In this document: piece by piece, positions 12,615 to 22,333 of the stretch | How positions within the stretch are numbered: position 1 is the stretch's first letter | Layout: each line of letters begins with the position of its first letter | The notes under the pieces: model-generated | Databases searched by the model: none | Seen by the model: only the letters and a program-made list of their open reading frames with translations | Told to the model about the DNA's origin: nothing | Assembly: GCA_024220505.1 (NCBI GenBank) | Contig: JAKZZE010000039.1 | Coordinates: forward strand, 124,001-188,000 | Direction: 5' to 3' | DNA: 64,000 nt | Source: Rhizopus arrhizus | Taxonomy: Eukaryota; Mucoromycota; Mucoromycetes; Mucorales; Rhizopodaceae | Translations under genes and position numbers: made by a program

Positions 12615-13103
12615 GATTTCTAAAAGAGGTTCCACTCTGTAAAAAAAAAGTGTTTATATGGTTCCACTCTGTAAGAAAAAAATTTTATTTAGTAATTTTT
12701 TTTTCTCGAGTATTTATATTAAAAAAACTTTTTAAGGTTTTTATTAGAAACAACATTATGGTTGGTCCTGACATTCAACTATATTTTTATCCGTCTGAGC
12801 CACAAAATGTATTACTCAGGCCATAGCTTGTTTCTATCGCAAAATCAGTCGTCAAATAGCCTTGATATCGCCAATCAACTCTGGTTGGTTGACCGGAATG
12901 AAATACAGACTTTTTTTTTACAAAAAAAAAAAGAAAATGGCCTCCTTTTGGCCGCTTATAATTGAATCATTTTGTATTAACTTTAAGTTTAGTTTTTAAA
13001 AAATCAACTTTATTCCTTAGTTATGAATAACATAAAGGAGCATGTTTTCATCGTCTTCTTGGCTTTTTGGAAAGCTTACTAAGCAACTATTTCTTAACAT
13101 ATC
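12615..13103. other. intergenic, promoter side of threonine aldolase
   Basis: AT-rich, with homopolymer runs. A short direct repeat of GGTTCCACTCTGTAA occurs at about 12628 and 12660. A 67-codon plus-strand frame (12762-12965) has no recognisable feature and I do not call it. Confidence 0.45.
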
Positions 13104-13401
13104 TTTTTTTTTTTTTTTTTTTTTTTTATGGATGAAAATTTTAATGTTTATTAAAACTCATCAAAGAGTATAAGGATTAAGAGCGATACAAGTGTATGAA
13201 ACAGTGACTTATAAAAATACAAAAGGTATTAGAATAAAGAATTATAAGCGGATAGTTTCAATAGTTCCTTCTGGATTTGATTGAGGACAATCTCATCCAA
13301 GACAGGAGTTTGTTCAAAGAATTGTTGCCAGTGGGCTTTCCAAATGAATCGAATAACTGTAGCAAAAAAAAAAAAAAAAAAAATCATAGATTGTAAACTT
13401 G
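13104..13401 (-). repeat. left outer inverted-repeat arm: LINE ORF2 tail, 3' UTR and poly-T
   Basis: Read on the minus strand this is the end of a LINE-type reading frame (VIRFIWKAHWQQFFEQ, ending AYNSLF then stop). A short 3' UTR with TTTTAATAAACATT and a run of 24 A follow. The same sequence occurs in reverse complement at 18168-18492. An internal A/T homopolymer (13362-13382) differs in length between arms. Confidence 0.8.
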
Positions 13402-13493
13402 CTATGGTAAATTGTTATTTTTGTAAATTGTTCTGTAATTAATTGAGCCTATCTTCATATTTATGACCTTATTACTATGATTATTCACAATAA

Positions 13494-14624
13494 TTATAAG
13501 TTGAGTTTAGTGGAAGGCTGTGATGACCCTCCTGGCACAGAGTTATTTTCATCGTATTCGTCTTCAAAAGTTGCATTTTCTTCTACTTCTAAACTATCGT
13601 CGAAAAGAGCTGATTTTTTCTTGGATCTTTCCACAGCTGAAGTAGGTGTAAACGCTTCCGAGTTGTTACGTTTCTGAATATTCATAGAGAGGCTATTAAA
13701 TGTGACAAGTGGGTACAGTAACCTCTTGGTGGCTTCTTTTCTGCCCGTCTTCTTTTGACTGGAATCTTCATCAATTTGAATAGGTAAGTTACTACCATCA
13801 ATTTTCTCTTCATCTACTGAATCTAAAGTAGAAATGACCTCCTGGAAATCATCTTTGCCTTCTGCTACAGATGTACTGTCGGTCTTACTATTATCTTCTT
13901 CTGACATTTCCGTATCCATTTCTTGAAGGTTACTCAATATAGCTGTATCTTTTTCAGTATTCACCTGCTCTACATTGGCGTTCATCACCCTAGAGCGGTG
14001 GATTGCCACTTGTTTTCTCTTACGGTTCCAAGGGGCATCAGGACATTGGGCTTTTAAATGTTGAGTACTCTCACAAATAAAACAGGCTTTTCTTCTACGG
14101 AGAAGAACTGGACAATTCACTCGCGTATGATCATCAACATGACAATAGTTGCAAATGGGCTTCATATTACTCCAGACAATATGTAAACAGTGACCTTGTT
14201 CCCAAGATGGGACTTGAGGTGTAAGAGGCTCATAACTTTTTGTTTTATCCTTGACAAGAGTAACATATCCCCTGCCGTTAAACCATCCACCATCTACTGT
14301 ATGATGGAGTCCTATTTCCAAAATACTCCCGTACTTTTCAAACAACTATATCATCAACGGCTTCAACTTATCATCCTTTTCATAAGGGATATTGGTGATC
14401 CCTATTCTGATCACCTCCGAGTCTTTATCCATCGTTGTTTGTACTTTGATTTTTCTATCGAGAATCAAAAACTCTTTTTTTTAATGCGTCCATCTTATCT
14501 TCTTCATTATCAAAGTTAAGCTCAATGTACTGATGATTTCTACCAATTTTTCTTTCTCTGAGGCCTATGCCTTTAGGAAATTGGTCTCTGAGGACAAGGT
14601 GAACTGTCCAATAAAATTTTTGAA
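13494..14624 (-). pseudogene. LINE ORF1 (gag-like) fragment with two CCHC zinc knuckles
   Basis: A 283-codon open stretch begins at FEKYGSILEIGLHH and includes GWFNGRGYVTL, then two knuckles, CNYCHVDDHTRVNC and CFICESTQHLKAQC (CX2CX4HX4C). An acidic Ser/Thr-rich tail follows. The same order (RRM-like strand, GWF-GRGY, paired knuckles) occurs in ORF1 of non-LTR retrotransposons. Upstream the frame continues past a TAG near 14346 (IGITNIPYEKDDKLKPLMI, stop, LFEKYG) and then needs a frame change near 14460 to join DALKKRVFDSR. It is therefore a broken, truncated copy. It is present only in the left half of the composite element. An independent cellular zinc-knuckle gene is less likely because of these breaks. 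Confidence 0.7.
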
Positions 14625-15037
14625 ATCGTTTCATAACTTGGTTTTCAGACCTTTTCAAAAAAAAAAAGGACGTTCTCTTTTTTTGTTTGGACCATGTCAA
14701 TTCTGATTTTAGACGTTCACAAAAGGAATTTCAGAGGGTCTCACTTTTTTATTGGACGAAATCCTTTTTATTCGATGATAATGCCAAACCACACACAGCC
14801 AAGATGACTCAAAAACATCTTCATGGCATGGGTTTTCAGGTTCTTCCTCATCCTGCATACTCGCCAGACCTCTCACCTACTGAATATCACTTTTTTTTTG
14901 TGCTTTGGGAAAATCATATAATGGGTAAAGCGTACCGTACAAGAGAGGAGGTCATTTCTGCCTTCGAGGGCTTTCTTGAAGCTCAACCCCTCAATGTTTA
15001 CGATAAAGGCATAAATGACCTACCATTAAAATGGCAA
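14625..15037 (+). repeat. left inner inverted-repeat arm
   Basis: Reverse complement of 17677-18088. Matching starts at ATCGTTTCATAACTTGG and ends at CCATTAAAATGGCAA. Differences seen by eye include GAATATCAC versus GACTATCAT, AAAGCGTACC versus AAAACGTACC and a change in T-run length. Confidence 0.85.
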
Positions 15038-15085
15038 TTATTTAAAAATAAAAATTATAAAGATATATACAGCACTTCTTTTTAG
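14625..15085 (+). pseudogene. mariner transposase C-terminal fragment, left copy
   Basis: The open frame 14687-15085 carries LFDDNAKPHTAKMTQKHL, LPHPAYSPDLSPTEYHFF and TREEVISAFEGFLEAQPLN, which are the second catalytic Asp and following blocks of mariner D,D34D transposases. Counting from the Asp of DNAKPH, the third catalytic position falls on Glu in PTEYHFF; the right copy still has Asp (PTDYHFF). The N-terminal DNA-binding part and the first catalytic Asp are missing. After ..LKWQL the sequence diverges from the right copy (about 15037), so the mariner 3' terminal repeat is lost here. This segment is the left member of the inner inverted pair. Confidence 0.85.
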
Positions 15086-15927
15086 TTCTCAAAACCATAG
15101 CAGTTTTGATTAACAGGATTAACCGCGAGAAGGTAAGAAGTTATTTAATCCCAAAAAAAAATGTGTGGCAGGCGACCCCAACCACGCCTTAGTAATTGGT
15201 CAGGCGACCCCAAACCAAACTAAAGCATTTAAGCATCCCCCAGATCCACTAGAGCACCACCTTCAAACTAAAAGCATCGAATATAATTCGTGACATTACG
15301 GCTAATGATAGTTAGACTAACGGGGCCTCCTGACGATGGACAAAGCCACCACTAATAACTCAAAGATGATACTCTTGTAAAGAAAGAAAGAAAAAAGAAA
15401 AAGCAAAAAAAATGAAGGAGTATTAAAAATACTTTAAAAATAAAATCATCCAATAGGGTTGCAGTAGATGTTCGTACTCATTCTATAGTAAAAGGTGGGC
15501 TAGATGCAGTCAGTAGCTGTTACGAAATTTTGGGGGAACACAAGTTTCCAATTTTGATCCAAGAAACCAAACCCCCTTAAAATCTCTTCGCATGCTTTTT
15601 CACAGCTAAGAAAGATGCCCAAAGTATAGTCGTAGATCCTTACTTTTTGCCATCTGTTAGTTACGGCAGTTTTTTCCGATTAAAATGGTACTCATCTTGT
15701 TAAAATCGGACGTGCCTGGCAAAAGTTGCTTAGGCGGGTGAATATTAGAGAATCAAGAAAATAAAAAACCTCAGGAAACACAAAACCTAAAAAAATACAC
15801 CTCCTTGAAAAAAAAAAAAACTTGCAATCCATGCATATCTACATATGAAAATGAGGTACACAAAACTTGTGACGCGTAGAAACCTCCAATCAACATAGAA
15901 ATTGATGGTGAGTCTACTCATTTTATA
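15086..15927. other. non-coding interior of the composite element, upstream of the cargo ORF
   Basis: No coding frame recognised. A 13-base direct repeat CAGGCGACCCCAA occurs twice (about 15169 and 15202), spaced by about 33 bases. The segment presumably contains the promoter of the 536-codon ORF. Purine-rich A/G runs occur at 15375-15415. Confidence 0.5.
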
Positions 15928-17538
15928 GTGAGGCTTCTTTCACTCCTATTGCATAGTAAAATGGATGGCCCACCAGCTTTCATCTTGGTTGATGATTTTA
16001 TCGCAGGTCTATTTCACTATGCATCCAGTTGGAACGATGTCAAGTCGTTGTTATTAGTGTGTCAACAATTTAATTATGTTGGTCAAAAACAAACGATCGA
16101 TCTTCCCCTCCAGATCAATGCCGATTTCGCTTTTGAAAAGTTCTCATCTTATTCAGCAATGGCAAAAGTGGTGCACTTCAACTGTGATATTTCAACCAAG
16201 GAGGCTGTATTCGGCGATATCATAAATTATTTCACAAACTGCTTTGTCGTTGGCGTTAATTTCAATGACTTGAGCAATCTGACAACTATAAAAAAGATAT
16301 GCGCCACAGTGTTAAAGAAAGGAATAACACTGAACATACTTCACTCTTTTAATGCAGAAGTGGCCGATATTGTACGCATGCTTACTGAGAAATACCATGA
16401 ACAACACAGGGTGTACAAAATGAAGCAGAACAGTTCAAATGTCATTAAGAGAAAACGGTCTGAAGATGACTTGATTGTACTTCGAGTTCCTAAAGATTTA
16501 CGATTGCGACAAAAGTTTCTCTTAAATTACGTGTTAAATATGTCGGATCCACCCTCAAACAACAACGTGCCCAATCCCTTTGCCTCCATCAGCCATATCA
16601 CAGTGTACACAGATACTATAAGTGTTTCGAAATTCTTTACTTGTGGTTTTGATGAAGCATCTTCTCAAATCCGGCAATTTGTAAACTGTATCATTAAGTT
16701 TGATGGATTCACGTTGCTCGTTAATAGCTTTGATGTTTTCTACCATAATCACAGGTATTACGATGATTGTGCCCAATCCTTGAACAGAATTGACCAAATA
16801 GCTACAGCAAGAGTGTCTAGAAAAACTTACACCAACAAACAATTTACAGAGGTATCGATTTTCGCAGGCCATTATGAATTACTGATTATCGGTGGATATC
16901 TGTATAAATCAGGCTCTATAACCCCTTTTTTGGGATCCTCAACGAATAAATACAATTTGCTGGAGAATAGTACAACATCTATATCAGTTCCTGCTGTTCA
17001 ATCAGGATTCATCAAAACCAGCCGTCAACTCAATCAGTACGTCAAACGACATTCTCACCAACTGTGGAGTTTCCATTGTGCGCGGTCTTATACAAAGGGC
17101 TTCTATCCAATCTCGCCTATTGAATTAATGAACCATGCCAGTCAAAAGTTCAGAAAGCCAAATAACCACCATTTTGCGTCTGCTGTGCTGTATTTAATTA
17201 CGTCTCCCAAACCGATTAAGGAAAACGATATGGAATCCCTTTGGTCGCTCTTTGTTCGTTCACCGTTCTTTGAGTCAAAGCTCAAATCCCTTGGCACCAA
17301 ACCTGAAAACTTTGCTGATATGTCTTCCGACTTGAAAAAAGACAATGATGTTAGTCATATGGGATCCTTGATCCATATTCTCGGCTCTTTACATATGAAT
17401 ACACCATGTTATTTTCTGTCACTCTATAAGGAAGTAGATGCTAAACACATGGCTCTCAAAATTATGACATCTGGGCTAAAACAAGAGATTGTCAGTCAGC
17501 AACAAGCCATCATCAAAAAGGCAAAAGAGGAATTATAA
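15928..17538 (+). CDS. intact intronless ORF of unknown function inside composite element
   Basis: 536 codons, no intron and no interruption, in a region where all surrounding transposon genes are broken. I do not recognise the protein. A second ATG at 15961 (MDGPPAFILVDDFIAGLF) is an equally good start. The first ~45 residues (FIAGLFHYASSWNDVKSLLL then VCQQF) loosely resemble a divergent F-box start, where a hydrophobic first helix is followed by LxLVCxxF; this is weak. Residues ~165-185 hold a basic run (KMKQNSSNVIKRKRSED) that could be a nuclear localisation signal. No transmembrane segment, zinc motif or DDE/RT signature is visible. The C-terminus is Lys/Gln-rich (QQQAIIKKAKEEL). It could be a host gene captured between repeats, or an accessory gene of the element. 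Confidence 0.75.
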   Translation: MRLLSLLLHSKMDGPPAFILVDDFIAGLFHYASSWNDVKSLLLVCQQFNYVGQKQTIDLPLQINADFAFEKFSSYSAMAKVVHFNCDISTKEAVFGDIINYFTNCFVVGVNFNDLSNLTTIKKICATVLKKGITLNILHSFNAEVADIVRMLTEKYHEQHRVYKMKQNSSNVIKRKRSEDDLIVLRVPKDLRLRQKFLLNYVLNMSDPPSNNNVPNPFASISHITVYTDTISVSKFFTCGFDEASSQIRQFVNCIIKFDGFTLLVNSFDVFYHNHRYYDDCAQSLNRIDQIATARVSRKTYTNKQFTEVSIFAGHYELLIIGGYLYKSGSITPFLGSSTNKYNLLENSTTSISVPAVQSGFIKTSRQLNQYVKRHSHQLWSFHCARSYTKGFYPISPIELMNHASQKFRKPNNHHFASAVLYLITSPKPIKENDMESLWSLFVRSPFFESKLKSLGTKPENFADMSSDLKKDNDVSHMGSLIHILGSLHMNTPCYFLSLYKEVDAKHMALKIMTSGLKQEIVSQQQAIIKKAKEEL

Positions 17539-17565
17539 TTCTTTCGCTAAAATATGTAGTATCAG

Positions 17566-18060
17566 GTACCCCAAAAATTTGTGTACGTTTTTTTTTCTCG
17601 TATTTCAAAAAAGACACAACTCAATCAAAAATAAAACTTTTTATGCAAAATAAGTACCATCAGAATCTACGCATTTTTGCCATTTTAATGGTAGGTCCTT
17701 TATGCCTTTATCGTAAAAATTGAGGGGTTGAGCTTCAAGAAACCCCTCGAAGGCAGAAATGACCTCCTCTCTTGTACGGTACGTTTTACCCGTTATATGA
17801 TTTTCCCAAAGCACAAAAAAAAATGATAGTCAGTAGGTGAGAGGTCTGGCGAGTATGCAGGATGAGGAAGAACCTGAAAACCCATGCCATGAAGATGCTT
17901 TTGAGTCATCTTGGCTGTGTGTGGTTTGGCATTATCATCGAATAAAAAGGATTTCGTCCAATAAAAAAGTGAGACCCTCTGAAATTCCTTTTGTGAACGT
18001 CTAAAATCAGAATTGACATGGTCCAAACAAAAAAAGAGAAGGTCCAAAATGTTTTTGAAA
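17566..18060 (-). pseudogene. mariner transposase C-terminal fragment, right copy, with terminal repeat
   Basis: Same protein segment as the left copy, on the opposite strand. It retains LFDDNAKPHTAKMTQKHL and the third catalytic Asp in LSPTDYHFF. A shorter T-run just after this shifts the frame (reading on as LCFGKII, stop). Unlike the left copy it keeps the element's 3' end: AGGTACCCCAAAAATTTGTG at 17566-17585 looks like a mariner terminal inverted repeat. The N-terminal half is absent. Confidence 0.82.
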
Positions 18061-18088
18061 AGGTCTGAAAACCAAGTTATGAAACGAT
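17677..18088 (-). repeat. right inner inverted-repeat arm
   Basis: Reverse complement partner of 14625-15037, about 412 bases. Together with the outer arms it makes the two halves of the element potentially foldable into a large hairpin around a 2.6-kb loop holding the unknown gene. Confidence 0.85.
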
Positions 18089-18167
18089 CATGGTTCTTTC
18101 CGCTATTAATTCGAGGACCTATCTACACTTAGATTATCCAAGTATTAAATCTTACACTACCATGACA

Positions 18168-18427
18168 AGTTTACAATCTATGATTTTTTTTTTTGCTACA
18201 GTCATTCGATTCATTTGGAAAGCCCACTGGCAACAATTCTTTGAACAAACTCCTGTCTTGGATGAGATTGTCCTCAATCAAGTCCAGAAGGAACTATTGA
18301 AACTATCCGCTTACAATTCTTTATTCTAATACCTTTTGTATTTTTATAAGTCACTGTTTCATACACTTGTATCGCTCTTAACCCTTATACTCTTTGATGA
18401 GTTTTAATAAACATTAAAATTTTCATC

Positions 18428-18492
<65 letters not shown>
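18168..18492 (+). repeat. right outer inverted-repeat arm: LINE ORF2 tail, 3' UTR and 62-nt poly-A
   Basis: Encodes the end of a LINE-type frame (frame open 18090-18329; VIRFIWKAHWQQFFEQ, ending KLSAYNSLF). TTTTAATAAACATT and an uninterrupted A-run from 18431 to 18492 follow. It is the reverse complement of 13104-13401. A 3' end with AATAAA plus poly(A) is the mark of reverse-transcribed mRNA. The segment just upstream (18089-18167) has no partner on the left. Confidence 0.82.
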
Positions 18493-18493
<1 letters not shown>

Positions 18494-18984
18494 ACATTCT
18501 CAGATGTAAGACCCCTCTCTCTTCTGCTATCTTCTCAATCTTACTGATTAGTATTAAGTATCTAGACTGAAACTAGCGCTTTATATAAAGGAAAAATTAC
18601 AAAAAAAAGGTGTTGTTTCTTGCATCTAATTGTGTACTTCCCGCTCAAATCCATTACAGAGGGTATGCTTAGTCATAAAACAACATTCTATTCAGTAGCC
18701 AGCAAAAAAAAAAAAAAAAATCATATCCAAGTAGAAATCTTTATTTGATTGCTGTCATTGTCGAATCGATTGGACGCTCTTGTATATCTAAGACAAACAG
18801 ACTACATGCTTAACAAAGTAGCCGTACATCACTTCTCAGACCATTAATTGATATTATCAAGTCATCGCTAACTTGGTGCTTACTTTTTTGTTCCTTCAAT
18901 AGTCTTTGTATAGCTATTTGATTGCTATTCATTTTATTAGTAATATGAATGAGTTGTTAACTGACATATGACATGTCTCTTTAC
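18493..18984. other. intergenic, AT-rich
   Basis: No coding frame or RNA gene recognised between the poly-A end of the composite element and the decayed Crypton-like gene. Contains an A-run at about 18703-18720. Confidence 0.45.
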
Positions 18985-20075
18985 GACAGGATATTCACTA
19001 GCTCCTATGCAACTTGTAAAGTAGCAAGCATAGCAGCTTCGAAAGCAAAGAATTCCATGTCACTAAACAATGCATGAATACATAAAACATTAGTTTTTCG
19101 ATCAGCACATAAGATTACGACATCTTGCAAAAGAATCCTTCTTTTGCTCATCAATAATTACAAAAAGGCTTTAGTACTAATACACTTTTTACATATCTCA
19201 CTGGGTTGCTCTTTCAGTAACAATTCATTCAAAGTACTTTGCTTTCTTGGAGAGCTTTCAAAAAGATAAAAATTTGCTTTTGGTAACCAAAATTATCCTT
19301 TCTTCCAAGAAAACCTTTGGTGGCTCTAACTGGTTCACGAGGAAGAAAAGTAGGATATCAGCATTTCATGATTTGCATGCTACAACTGCCATATTTACGC
19401 AATGGATCTTTTTGTTTTAGCATTGATTTCGGCATGACATGCATCATTGTTATAATCTGCATGTATTTTCTTGGTACTGTTGATATGATATGCTTTAAAT
19501 CTCCTGTTTGTGGAACTTGATTCAGTATTGTAAGTTATCGGCTTATCTCGATCAATACGCTTAGCAACCTTCAAGCCAAACCAATCCTTACTTGTTGTAA
19601 AGTCTGAAAAGCCTTTCTTTGCTGTGAACCATCTGTAGAAGGACTACATTGTTCAATTACCTAAAGCACATACACAGTAATCATGATACCCATTAGTTCC
19701 AGTGTATTGAATGACTCCAAATTTAGTGATCTTTCCATGAACAATGTGTACCATTAGGGTAAAGCATTTCGAGAATCCTTCATCTTTAAAATTAAGAAGA
19801 AAAGGATTAGTCAAGTTTATATTACTAGTTATTTCTCCTCGTAATAGCATCATACACCACATAAAATCATCTTTCCCTCATTAAAGTAAATTATTAAAAT
19901 CTTAATGAGTTGTTTTGACGTATCGCTGTCTTGCACACAATTAGAAGCATGATCTTGACAAAGTTGATAGTAGCATTGTCTTTTTTTGATCCACGCTTTC
20001 AAGGCTGTTCCACGAATGCTAGCTTCAGGTGCTTGACTTGTTGAGACTTGCGATACATTGAGATCCATTACTACC
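18985..20075 (-). pseudogene. decayed Crypton/Ndc10_II-like (tyrosine-recombinase fold) gene
   Basis: No single frame is open, but consecutive minus-strand segments line up with the order of blocks in fungal Ndc10-domain-II/Crypton-type proteins. From 20070: ASIRGTALKAWIKKRQCYY; 19862-19656: MMLLRGEITSNINL, then FKDEGFSKCFTLMVHIVHGK and TKFGVIQYTGT; 19640-19400: YRWFTAKKGFSDFT and SKDWFGLKVAKRIDRDKPI, then KINSTKK-like HINSTKKIHADYNNDACHAE; 19390-19235: PTFLPREPVRATKGFLGRKD; 19165-18990: RRILLQDVVILCADRK and HALFSDMEFFAFEAAML. At least three frame changes or stops separate them. Typical block words are LLRGE, GRI/GVIQY, INSSKKTHA, LPRE and ILLQDA. The assignment is from remembered family blocks, so a profile search is needed to confirm it. 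Confidence 0.65.
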
Positions 20076-21293
20076 TTAAAATATAGCAAAATCACTTTCA
20101 TACTGATTTTTAATCTTCATCATCAAAGAAGCCAATCTATCTTCAATTTCCTATGGGAACAACAATGGCACCAAGAAATTTAGGCAGGTTGGCTACAGTT
20201 ATAATATAATTGCTCTTGTATCTGTTGTCCCATGCAAAATTGCTTTTGTTGAAAATAAAGTATTATTAAAAGTGCATAGCTGTGTTTTGAATAGTTTTTG
20301 TTCTTTGAATATGCTTTTTTTGGTATTATTTAACCTTTCTTCAAAATAAAAAAAAAAAAATAAAAAGAAAAAAGAGCTATTGTGATTTTCAATTAAAATC
20401 ATACAATGTCAATATTTTATAACATATGCTAATGCAGTATACTGTCTTGAGAAAGACGTAGTTGAGAGATACAATGATTTGATATAAATACATATCTTTA
20501 CATAATAAATATTAATTGGGCAAGATAAAAATGATTTATTTCGCTATCCGTCCTTAATCAATGCGTTTTGAGTTTGTGAAGAAGATACTAATTTCAATAT
20601 GTGAAGCAAGGAGTAGTTTTAGATATAAATGAGGATAGATTATTATTTCTTCCTATCATAATTACTATTTGTTCTTTACGTATTTCTCCTTTTATATCAC
20701 TGGTATTATCACTCCACTCTTACTCCTTTTCTAAAGAGAAGAAATAAAATGAATGATGTTAGTCCATACTATTTGTTAGTCATTATTTCTTTCAAAAATG
20801 AAGGGGATCGCTAAAAAGATCTGCTGTATAGTCCCTCCTTATTCTCTGATTGGATCAAATATTTTTCTCATTTAAATCTTTGTTGGACTAGAAAAATGCT
20901 ATGCAACTCTAGAATGTTTCGGTTGTATTAGATGTATGATCACAGACAGGTATACATACAAGTTTTGTCAATTATGACGTGCATGTCTACAAAACACAAT
21001 TGTGACTATGAAACAAAGACAGCATATTTTATATCACTATATAATACATATATAAAGTATACATATACTAACACTTGACATTTATATTTTTATAACAAAA
21101 AAAAATCTTACCAAATAGTACATTATCAGGCACGAAAAAAAAAAAAAAAAAAAAAAAAATCTATTTTGCTAGAAATGGAAATTTTTATTGAAAAAAAGTT
21201 TTGATTGGATTTGTATAACACATATAAAAGACTTTTTTTTTCCAACATTTTCTTTTTATTCTTCCTTTCCTTCTCTCTCTTTTGACTCTTTAC
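20076..21293. other. intergenic, AT-rich, no gene seen
   Basis: Contains the A/T-runs at 20346-20372 and a 25-nt A-run at 21135-21159. Open frames here are short and low-complexity. The right end is the presumed promoter of the PQ-loop gene. Confidence 0.45.
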
Positions 21294-22258
21294 ATGGAGT
21301 GTATACCAACTATTGAATGGATTCATGCAAGTATAATTAGACGGAAATTGAAATATACATGTTTTTTGTACTCACATAAAATAGACTCTTTTTGGATCTT
21401 GTGTCCAAGGATATGCTGAAGTCTTTAGTTTCTTGCTTGGCTATTTGTCTTTATTTTGTTGGTTATGTGCTCAATTACCGTAAGTGAATGTACAAATCAA
21501 CGGCTTTTATATTTTTATTTATTATTTTATAGCCAAATGATTGAAAATTACAAGTTACAATCTGCGGATGGACTTTCTTTATACTTATTATATTTTTGGT
21601 TAGCAGGTAGAATATGAATATATACAAGTCACAATAGAAGTGGATATAACACAATCATATAGGTGATCTAGCAAATGTAATCAGTTGCATTTTGAATCAG
21701 CAAATGCCATTTCAAATATACTTGGCGTTTTATTATTGTATGACAGATTTTGTGCTACTTTTTCAGTACTTTTATTATCGTAAAAACAGCAAATCTTACT
21801 TGGAGTTAAAAACAGATGATGACGTGGGAATGAATGAAACGGTGATTGTAACTCCAAAGTATGGATCCACAGATACTTCTAAACGATTTGTTGTGCTGCT
21901 CATCATCTTTGGTTTCAAAGCCAAGAACAATACGAGTTCATTATCGTTTTTCACAATCGGCCAGCTGTTAGCATGGATGTGCACTTCCTTTTATTTATCT
22001 TCACGCATACCGCAGATCATCAAAAATTATAAGCGTCATTCAGTTGAGGGATTATCATTGGCACTATTTAGTTTTGCTGTATGTGGAAACGTAACTTATG
22101 CTCTTAGCATCATCCTTCGTCCTGGGAAAGGATCAATTATGAATGCACTCCCTTATATCTTTAGCTCAATTGGTACCTTGCTCTTTGATCTTGTCATCTT
22201 TATCCAATTTCTTTATTATAATCATCGCAATCACTATACCCTAAATGAACTTGTGTAA
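21294..22258 (+). CDS. PQ-loop repeat membrane protein (Ypq1/PQLC2-like vacuolar amino-acid transporter)
   Basis: Four exons modelled (21294-21330, 21410-21479, 21533-21606, 21663-22258), 258 aa. Two PQ-loop repeats are visible: WLCAQLPQMIENYKLQSADG, created by joining exons 2 and 3, and SSRIPQIIKNYKRHSVEG. Each is followed by GLS and a hydrophobic helix; overall about seven membrane helices, the usual fold. Between the repeats is a ~50-residue polar loop. Family members export cationic amino acids from vacuoles or lysosomes. The first exon (MECIPTIEWIHA) is the least certain part because it depends on a short exon and a 79-nt intron. Confidence 0.85.
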
Positions 22259-22333
22259 CATCACTAGACTAAATAAAGCAATTTCTCCTTTTTTCCTGTT
22301 CTCCTTTTTTTTTTTTTTTTTTCTTAGCACAAG

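Larger units (their letters stand above)
13104..18492. mobile_element. 5.4-kb composite element with nested inverted repeats and a central cargo gene
   Basis: The stretch starts with a 24-nt T-tract (13104-13127) and ends with a 62-nt A-tract (18431-18492). Directly inside these lies an inverted pair (13128-13401 with 18168-18430). A second inverted pair (14625-15037 with 17677-18088) sits further in; by eye the inner pair differs at roughly ten positions in 412. Outer arms carry a LINE ORF2 tail with AATAAA just before the homopolymer, pointing outward. Inner arms carry mariner transposase C-termini pointing inward. The left side has an extra ~1.2 kb with a LINE ORF1 fragment; the right side has ~80 bp there instead. 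The centre (15.1-17.6 kb) holds one intact intronless ORF. How it arose and whether it moves as a unit is unknown; the arms are clearly recent copies of each other. Confidence 0.7.

Noticed and set aside
12762..12965. 67-codon plus-strand frame
   Set aside because: No recognisable feature; low complexity Lys run from an A-tract.
13494..14345. Zinc-knuckle frame as an intact cellular RNA-binding gene
   Set aside because: The homologous frame extends upstream through a stop and a frame change and matches LINE ORF1 order, so it is a truncated retroelement piece.
18431..18492. 62-nt A-run as a telomere or assembly gap filler
   Set aside because: It directly follows AATAAA in a LINE-type 3' end and is mirrored by a T-run at 13104-13127, so a poly(A) tail is the better explanation.
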